From CAIPAT01 sp041665605 (lineage in GTDB: Bacteria > Verrucomicrobiota > Lentisphaeria > Victivallales > Victivallaceae): a stretch of DNA of 64,000 nucleotides. The DNA is taken from NCBI GenBank assembly GCA_041665605.1, contig JBAYIO010000008.1:1-64000 (forward strand). Direction: 5' to 3'. Of this stretch, positions 58,200 through 64,000 are shown piece by piece; the first letter of the stretch is position 1, and each line of letters begins with the position of its first letter. Under the pieces are notes generated by a model. That model had not been told where the DNA came from, made no database searches, and worked only from the letters and a program-made list of their open reading frames with translations. Both the position numbers and the translations under genes were made by a program.

Positions 58200-59105
58200 A
58201 TGAACAATACAGAAGGGTTCAACGATTCGGAAAGACAAAAAGCACTGCGCATGTCTTTTATCGCCGGTCTGTTCGATGTAATCATTACTGTTGCAGCATT
58301 CGCCTTTTCAAATTCCAGCGTGCTGCTGGCTGACTTCTTAAAAACTACCATTGAATTCATCGCTGTTCTTCTTTCCCTGTTAGCAATGCGCAGAGTATGC
58401 AAGGGTGCCGACTCCAACTTTGAATATGGGCTCGGTAAACTGGAAAATCTTTCCAGCATGTTTGTCGGAACGACCATGGCGCTCTCTTTCATGATAATAA
58501 CCGGCATGGCTCTCAAAAACATAATTCATCCGGAGCATATATCCGGTTACGGTTTATGGATAAGCATATTTTCACAGACTATATATTTTTTCATAAACGG
58601 CCTGCTGTGCCTGAAAAATAGTCGAGCCGCAAAACTGGGAGCCTCGCCGATCATGGCGGCGCAGGCGCGGCTTTTCCTGACAAGATTCATCGGCAATCTG
58701 TTTATTCTGCTTTCACTGGTGCTGAGTATGTCGCTCAAAGATTTCAAATGGAGCGTGTATATAGACCCGACCGCCTCGCTAATGATCGCATTCGCCATAT
58801 TCCTGTCAACCATCGGCATCTTCAAAAACTCCTTCATGGATTTACTGGACAAAACGCTTGAAGAGAATCACCAGATAATAATCCTGGGCGAACTGGCGCT
58901 GTGTTTTGACGAATATGAGCAGATCCACGGAATCCGCTCAAGACGTTCCGGCAACAAAGTCTATATAGAAATTTTCATCGAATTTGACCCCGAAAAAAAG
59001 GTGCATGAAATTACTCAGACAATTTCTAAACTTTCTACGAATATATCCCGGAAAATAACCGGCAGCAGCGTGACCATAGGCATAATTCCGCCTGTGACTG
59101 CCTAG
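58200..59105 (+). CDS. Cation diffusion facilitator-like transporter with altered metal site
   Basis: A 301-residue protein with six TM segments and a cytoplasmic C-terminal domain (KVYIEIFIEFDPEKKVHEIT), the CDF architecture. In TM2 SVLLADFLKTTIEF keeps the first Asp but not the second Asp of DxxxD, and in TM5 YIDPTASLM keeps the Asp but not the His of HxxxD. Metal specificity may thus differ or transport may be lost. It lies 15 bp after the STAS gene, so the two may be cotranscribed. Confidence 0.75.
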   Translation: MNNTEGFNDSERQKALRMSFIAGLFDVIITVAAFAFSNSSVLLADFLKTTIEFIAVLLSLLAMRRVCKGADSNFEYGLGKLENLSSMFVGTTMALSFMIITGMALKNIIHPEHISGYGLWISIFSQTIYFFINGLLCLKNSRAAKLGASPIMAAQARLFLTRFIGNLFILLSLVLSMSLKDFKWSVYIDPTASLMIAFAIFLSTIGIFKNSFMDLLDKTLEENHQIIILGELALCFDEYEQIHGIRSRRSGNKVYIEIFIEFDPEKKVHEITQTISKLSTNISRKITGSSVTIGIIPPVTA

Positions 59106-59237
59106 CGGTTGCTTTTTCGCATGCCCCGGTCTCCCGTTTGAATAATTAATAAGCATGGGATGCCTTGATTTTAAGTGTTCAAATAGTAGAGTATCCTCTA
59201 TCTCAACGGAGTAATTATTTAATTTAAAAGAGAAGAT

Positions 59238-59606
59238 ATGGAAGATATTTTCATTGTGATTTTTGAAATAACCATATACTTTTTCGGCATACCTTTTGAT
59301 TTAGCCTCTTACTATGACGAAAGAAGTGATAAAAATCAAACATTGCTAAAGTGTATTTTAATGTTTATCGCTGGAACTATCATCGGCCTGCTGTCCTGGG
59401 TATTTATTCCCAAAGTCATGCTCCCTTATTCCTGGTTGAGAATCTTGACTTTTATTCTTTCCCCGGTGCTGGCCGGTTTTATTTCATTACAAATTGCCAG
59501 ATTCAAAGCAAAACGCCGGGAAGTATGGCCCTGGCGGCATTTCTGGTATTCATTTTTCGCCTGCCTGGGCCTGGTCTTAGTCCGGTTTGTATTTTGCACA
59601 AGATAA
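59238..59606 (+). CDS. Small integral membrane protein
   Basis: A 122-residue protein with about four hydrophobic segments (IFIVIFEITIYFFGIPF, CILMFIAGTIIGLLSW, LRILTFILSPVLAGFI, YSFFACLGLVLVRFVF). An SD AAAGAGAAG precedes the ATG. Converges with the Aas-like gene. Function unknown. Confidence 0.5.
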   Translation: MEDIFIVIFEITIYFFGIPFDLASYYDERSDKNQTLLKCILMFIAGTIIGLLSWVFIPKVMLPYSWLRILTFILSPVLAGFISLQIARFKAKRREVWPWRHFWYSFFACLGLVLVRFVFCTR

Positions 59607-59619
59607 CCGCACTCCTCTG

Positions 59620-62600
59620 TTACACCGTTGCGGCGAATTTTTCCTCCACCAGTTTTTTGGCGGTTACATAATCGAATTTGCCGGTACCCAGCAGCAGAGC
59701 GTCTTTCATCGGCATGATGCGGCGCGGCGCCCAGAGTTCGCTTAAACCCTGATCACGAAAATGTTTAAGCAAAGCCGCGGAATCGGCGCTCAAATTAGTG
59801 GTTATCAAGACCAACTGTTCGCCTTTGCGCTGGTCAGGAATTGCGATGACGCCGTTGATTGCTTTCGGCCATAAAGCGTTGATTGCTGATTCAACCGCGG
59901 CCAGCGAGACCATTTCACCGGCAATCTTGGCAAAACGCTTCACTCGGCCTTTGATTGTGACGAAACCCGCGTTGTCTATCTCCACAATATCGCCGGTGTC
60001 ATACCAGCCGTCCGGTGGCGGCTGCAACTCTCCAGGCCGGTCATGCCGCATATAGCCCTGCATGATATTATCGCCTTTAATCAGCAGCCGTCCGCCGTTT
60101 TCAATGCCGGGAACAGGCTCAAGCCGGTGCTTAATACACGGCAGCAGCCGGCCGACGGTTCCGTACTTGTTATACATGGGAGTATCCAGACATACTACCG
60201 GCGAGGCTTCAGTCGTGCCATACCCCTCAAAAATCCTGACCCCGAACTTTTCCATCCACAGTTTCACCGTGGATTCTTTGAGTTTTTCGGCCCCTACCAC
60301 CGCGAAACGGACGCTGAAAAAGTCATAAGGATGCGCCACGCGCCCGTAACCGGACAGAAAAGTGTCAGTACCGAAGATTACCGTAGCCATCGAGTCATAA
60401 CAGAGCTCGGAGATAAGCCGGTAATGCAGCGGCGACGGATAAAAGAAGGTTCTGATCCCGGTCAGCAGCGGCAGAACCGTTCCCATGCACAAGCCGAACG
60501 AGTGAAACATCGGCAGACAATTCAGAACGCGGTCCTGCGAATTAAGCGAAATGATGCTTAAAACCTGAGTCCGGTTCGCCTGAATGTTGCGGTGGCTCAA
60601 CAATACCGCTTTCGGCGTGCCTTCGGAGCCGGAGGTAAAAAGAACTGTCGCGGTTTCGTCCGGCTTTGCTTTCGGCATCAGGCGCAGCAGTGAGCGGAAC
60701 ATCCCAACGGCTATCTCGAAGCACGAAATACCCGCCTTGACATCCTCCAGACAGATCACCCGCAGTCCGGAGTTTTTCAGCGCCTCTTCCAGTCCTTCCA
60801 GATGCGCAGTAGTGATGAATTTGCGCGAAGTGAAAATAGTTTTGATGCCGACGGCGTTGCAGCAGGCGGTAATCGAGGCAATACCGGCGGTGAAATTGAT
60901 CATGCATGGAATCTTGTCATGCGCCAGCATTCCCCAGAACGCGACCACATTCGGCAGCGAATTGGGAATCATCAGTCCGGCATATTTTTCGCCGCCGCAG
61001 CGCTTGCTCAGAACATTGCCCAGGATGTAGCTTTTGCGAATCAACTGCCGGTAATTGATTACAGTGCGGGTGGAATCTTCGGCAATCAGATGTCCGCCGC
61101 CGTAGATGTCCGCAGCATTCAGCAGCGAACGGAACAGGTGTTCATCTATCCGCGAGGTATTGTACATCATCTCGACCATCATATCGTAAATCCCGGCGGA
61201 AATCTTCTGCCGGCGCTCCCGTCCTTTGAACGCCTGATCCACCTCGAAACGCCTGGGTTCCAGCACGGTCAGCGTAATCTTCGGAAACCAGCGGGTTTGA
61301 ACTTTGTCCTTTATATAGGAGAATTTGGAATATTGAGCGCCGTCAATCCGGATCGGCAGCACCATTGCCCCGGATTTTTCGGCAACCATGCCGGAGCCTT
61401 CATAAACCTTCATCAGCGCCCCGGTAACGGTGATTCTGCCTTCCGGAAAAATCATGCATTTGCGGTCTTTCCGGATTTCCTCAATCAATGACCTGGCGGC
61501 CATCGGCTTGCCCGGGTCCATCGGGAACGCGGTGACCAGCGACAGCCCGGCTTTCACCCACCATTTTTTCGCCATTTGCGTATTTACCGCAAAGGTAATC
61601 TTCTCCGGCATGAATGCCGCGATCAGCATCGCATCCAGCAGCGAAGTATGGTTGGCAATAATCAACACCCGCTCTCCGGCTTTGCTGTAATTCTCCAGGT
61701 GCTTAACTTCAACCCGGAACAGAACGGAAAGCACACTGCGGAACAGCGAACGGAACAGCGCATCCGGCAGCAGACGGCAGATATAAATGCCCACCAGCAG
61801 ATTAAGCAGGGCCGTCAGCAGAAAAATCTGCGGGACCGTCATGTGAAACGCCAGTGCGATCACCACCACCAGCGCCGCGGCAACCATGAACATGGCATTG
61901 ACAATATTATTGCCGGCAATGATCCGCGCCGTCTCGGACGGATCGGCACGGTGCTGCAGCATGGCATACAGCGGCACAATAAAAATCCCGCCGCAGGCGG
62001 CAAGCATGAACATATCCAGTGCCAGCCGCCAGCAGGCAAAATGCCTGCCAAATTCAGACAGCGAAACAATCACCGCTCCCGGTACCATGCCATTACAGGT
62101 GAAATAAAGGTCAGCGATAAACAGCGACATGCCCAGCGCGCCAAGCGGCACAAACGTCGTCTGCACCAGCCCCTTCAGCAAACGATTGCACATCACGGAA
62201 CCGGTGCCGATGCCAAGCGTGAAAACAGTCAGGAAAAACGTGACTACGGTTTCGTCCGCGCCAAGTATGTTTTTACAGAATGCAGGTAATTGCGACAGCA
62301 GCAGCGCACCGACAGACCAGAACCAGGAAATCCCCAGCACGCAGAGAAAAATCGCTTTCTGACTTTTGATGCTTTTCAAAATAACGATGGTTTCATGCAC
62401 AAAATTGTAGTTGACTTTCAGGTTCGGAGATGGCGGTTGCGAGCGCGGAATCCAACGGCTTGCCAGATAACCCGAAGCTGCGACGGCGACCAGTCCGAAA
62501 GTCACGATGGCTTCACCATACTGGCGCATAATGAGAATGCCGCCGAAAATCGTTCCACCCAGTATCGCCAGATAAGTTCCGGCCTCAACATACGCATTCC

Positions 62601-63054
62601 CGGCAATCAGTTCATTCTCTTTCAGATGCTGCGGCAGCAACGCGTATTTGATCGGACCGAAGAATGTGGAATGCGTGCCCATCATGAACAGTAAAAATAA
62701 CAGTATTACAGGACTTTTGAACATTTGCGGCGCACCATCCCGGACCATCATCATCATTGCAATGCCGGCCAGTACCATGATGATGATTTCGACGATTTTA
62801 ATAATCCTGGTAATTGCGCCGCGGTCGTATTTATCGGCAAGCTGCCCGGCTGTGGCGGAGAACAGAAAAAACGGCAGCATAAAGATTCCCGCGGCAATAT
62901 TTACCAGCAGCGCGGCATGTTCATTCATGGATACCAGTTTGTAGGTAATCAATATCAACAGCGCATTCTTGAAGAAATTGTCATTGAAAGCCCCCATAAA
63001 CTGAGTGATGAACAGCGGCAGAAAACGGCGTGTTTTAAAAAGTTCCAGTCCCAT
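59620..63054 (-). CDS. aas: MFS transporter, PlsC acyltransferase and acyl-ACP/CoA ligase fusion (Aas/LplT-like)
   Basis: A 1,144-residue protein with three domains. Residues 1-400 are a twelve-helix MFS transporter like LplT. Residues about 440-620 are a PlsC acyltransferase with NHTSLLDAM (HX4D) and FPEGRITVTG. Residues about 670-1140 are an AMP-forming ligase with TVLFTSGSEGTPKAV, YGTTEASPV and GWYDTGDIVEI. In other bacteria LplT imports lysophospholipid and Aas re-acylates it. It lies 2 bp after marR and is probably under its control. Confidence 0.85.
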   Translation of the reverse strand: MGLELFKTRRFLPLFITQFMGAFNDNFFKNALLILITYKLVSMNEHAALLVNIAAGIFMLPFFLFSATAGQLADKYDRGAITRIIKIVEIIIMVLAGIAMMMMVRDGAPQMFKSPVILLFLLFMMGTHSTFFGPIKYALLPQHLKENELIAGNAYVEAGTYLAILGGTIFGGILIMRQYGEAIVTFGLVAVAASGYLASRWIPRSQPPSPNLKVNYNFVHETIVILKSIKSQKAIFLCVLGISWFWSVGALLLSQLPAFCKNILGADETVVTFFLTVFTLGIGTGSVMCNRLLKGLVQTTFVPLGALGMSLFIADLYFTCNGMVPGAVIVSLSEFGRHFACWRLALDMFMLAACGGIFIVPLYAMLQHRADPSETARIIAGNNIVNAMFMVAAALVVVIALAFHMTVPQIFLLTALLNLLVGIYICRLLPDALFRSLFRSVLSVLFRVEVKHLENYSKAGERVLIIANHTSLLDAMLIAAFMPEKITFAVNTQMAKKWWVKAGLSLVTAFPMDPGKPMAARSLIEEIRKDRKCMIFPEGRITVTGALMKVYEGSGMVAEKSGAMVLPIRIDGAQYSKFSYIKDKVQTRWFPKITLTVLEPRRFEVDQAFKGRERRQKISAGIYDMMVEMMYNTSRIDEHLFRSLLNAADIYGGGHLIAEDSTRTVINYRQLIRKSYILGNVLSKRCGGEKYAGLMIPNSLPNVVAFWGMLAHDKIPCMINFTAGIASITACCNAVGIKTIFTSRKFITTAHLEGLEEALKNSGLRVICLEDVKAGISCFEIAVGMFRSLLRLMPKAKPDETATVLFTSGSEGTPKAVLLSHRNIQANRTQVLSIISLNSQDRVLNCLPMFHSFGLCMGTVLPLLTGIRTFFYPSPLHYRLISELCYDSMATVIFGTDTFLSGYGRVAHPYDFFSVRFAVVGAEKLKESTVKLWMEKFGVRIFEGYGTTEASPVVCLDTPMYNKYGTVGRLLPCIKHRLEPVPGIENGGRLLIKGDNIMQGYMRHDRPGELQPPPDGWYDTGDIVEIDNAGFVTIKGRVKRFAKIAGEMVSLAAVESAINALWPKAINGVIAIPDQRKGEQLVLITTNLSADSAALLKHFRDQGLSELWAPRRIMPMKDALLLGTGKFDYVTAKKLVEEKFAATV

Positions 63055-63056
63055 GA

Positions 63057-63551
63057 TTAACTCCTATACTTAAACGCGGTTGATTCTTCTGCGGCAACAG
63101 CTTTCTCCAGACGCGCCATATACCGGTTTATATCGTCAATTTCCTTTGCAGAAAATTCCGCCATGAGTTTTTTTACATAATCCCGGTACGGCTGCTCGAC
63201 TTTTTCGAGAATTTCCCTGCCGGTTCCGGTCAGTTCAATATGGTAACAGCGACGGTCATCCGGGACACTCAACCGCCGGATCAGGCCGGATTTTTCCATG
63301 CGGTCCAGAAGGCCGGTAATATTTGACTTGTCCACCAGCAACTGTTCACCAAGTTCGCTTTGAGTCAGCGGCTTTTCAGCATACTTCAACACCATCATAA
63401 TGTTGAATTGTACTTCCGATGAAAGAAAGTTGCTGAAAAAATGTTTTGCCCGCTTTTTCAGCAATATTCCAGTCCACCACACGCCCATCAGCGCCTCATG
63501 GTCACGGTCTGCAAAACTGACCAGTTCGTTATGACAGTATTTCTTTTCCAT
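63057..63551 (-). CDS. MarR family transcriptional regulator
   Basis: A 164-residue winged-helix protein: FNIMMVLKYAEKPLTQSELGEQLLVDKSNITGLLDRMEKSGLIRRLSVPDDRRCYHIELTGTGREIL is a standard MarR core, with the DDRR wing. An inverted repeat lies in front of its start, so it is probably autoregulated and controls the Aas-like gene. The ligand may be a fatty acid or toxic lipid. Confidence 0.85.
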   Translation of the reverse strand: MEKKYCHNELVSFADRDHEALMGVWWTGILLKKRAKHFFSNFLSSEVQFNIMMVLKYAEKPLTQSELGEQLLVDKSNITGLLDRMEKSGLIRRLSVPDDRRCYHIELTGTGREILEKVEQPYRDYVKKLMAEFSAKEIDDINRYMARLEKAVAAEESTAFKYRS

Positions 63552-63573
63552 ATGTAACCCTCACAAATTTATG

Positions 63574-63609
63574 ACATGCTAATTAGTTTACATATAAACT
63601 AATTACATG
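63574..63609. promoter_or_regulatory. Inverted repeat, likely MarR operator
   Basis: AATTAGTTTA (63581-63590) and TAAACTAATT (63595-63604) flank CATA. The outer bases GACATG and CATGTC extend the symmetry with one offset base. Confidence 0.65.
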
Positions 63610-63707
63610 TCAACTAAAATTTCAAAAAAATATGTTCTTTTTTAAAATAGCCATTTGGCACATATTGAATACTGTTTTAAAACTTGCCTGATAAAATCTA
63701 TTTCTGA

Positions 63708-64000
63708 TCAGAGATTTACCCCATGCCGCAGCAGAAGTTCCTGTACTTTGACCAGATCGACTTTACGCGGAATCACGCTTTCCCTTACCGCCACAGCGGC
63801 GGCAGTACCGGCCCCCTGCCCGATGTTGACACAGATCGGCATCACCCGGAAACTGGAGTGGGCTTTATGAGTCCCTGAAATGTTGCGTCCGGCCAGCAGC
63901 AGGCCGTCAACCTTCTCCGGGACACAGCAGCTATAAGGGATGGTGTATTTACCGCGGCTCCGGAAATGAGCCTGGGCGCCGTCGGGGTCGAGGCCGGAAC
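63708..64000 (-). CDS. FAD-dependent oxidoreductase, C-terminal fragment
   Basis: The minus-strand frame is open to the window edge and stops at 63708-63710. The visible 97 residues include YSCCVPEKVDGLLLAGRNISGTHKAHSSFRVMPICVNIGQGAGTAAAVAV, the C-terminal FAD-binding signature of the FAD_oxidored (Pfam PF12831) family. These proteins are abundant in Lentisphaerota and other PVC bacteria. The substrate is unknown. Confidence 0.75.
   Translation of the reverse strand, partial: SGLDPDGAQAHFRSRGKYTIPYSCCVPEKVDGLLLAGRNISGTHKAHSSFRVMPICVNIGQGAGTAAAVAVRESVIPRKVDLVKVQELLLRHGVNL

Overview
The window is bacterial chromosome interrupted by one complete-looking prophage. The flanks (about 1-10,390 and 57,605-64,000) are moderately AT-rich and carry envelope-polysaccharide glycosyltransferases, a SixA/FolB/ThpR group, an MFS-acyltransferase-acyl ligase fusion under a MarR regulator, and the C-terminus of an FAD-dependent oxidoreductase. 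This mix, with the pre-peptidase-like C-terminal fragment at the left edge, fits a Gram-negative anaerobe, and a Lentisphaerota/PVC-type host is my best guess. No rRNA or marker gene settles the taxonomy.

The prophage lies between the 3' end of a tRNA-Asn (10,324-10,398) and a second copy of the 11-bp sequence GGAGCCATTTT at 57,594-57,604, so it is about 47 kb. Its left arm is a leftward operon: a Cro/C1-type repressor, a membrane-anchored coiled-coil protein, a secreted C-type-lectin-like protein, a zinc-ribbon membrane protein and a large serine recombinase whose 3' end runs into the tRNA. A divergent switch at 14.59-14.70 kb has two near-consensus sigma70 promoters, each with an operator-like site in its 17-bp spacer. 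Rightward from it (14.7-34.5 kb) is an early region: DNA methyltransferases, an acyl carrier protein, DUF2303 and DUF6291 proteins, a radical SAM protein, a PAPS-reductase-like protein, a DnaC-like ATPase, DUF5131, an ASCH-like protein, a dNMP kinase, a second (tyrosine) recombinase with an excisionase-like HTH protein, the terminase and a further methyltransferase. A second leftward regulator (34.6-35.2 kb) has its own promoter overlapped by a perfect 12+12 inverted repeat with the same core as the switch operators. The late region (35.7-57.5 kb) runs head (gpW-like, portal, protease, gpT-like capsid, DUF2190), tail (adaptors, tube, frameshifted chaperone pair, tape measure, fibres), then a membrane protein, a papain-like protease and a lipoprotein in the position of lysis or envelope genes, then large surface-protein genes, two glycosyltransferase genes and a 48-residue glycyl-radical-domain protein beside attR.

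The most unusual feature is that the prophage is full of short-period microrepeats, with 7-nt units (GTCAGGA and GGTGAAT types) and 9-nt units (AAGCGAGAA and GTCCGACCC types), plus a 21-nt palindrome family. They fill intergenic leaders and also sit in frame inside real genes (cytosine methyltransferase, DUF5131, portal, tail, lectin signal peptide, glycosyltransferase linker). None was noticed in the flanking host DNA. Other points for follow-up are a conserved-looking second reading frame inside the cytosine methyltransferase gene, apparent -1 frameshifts in three genes, the phage acyl carrier protein, the stand-alone glycyl radical domain and the shared operators of the two regulators.
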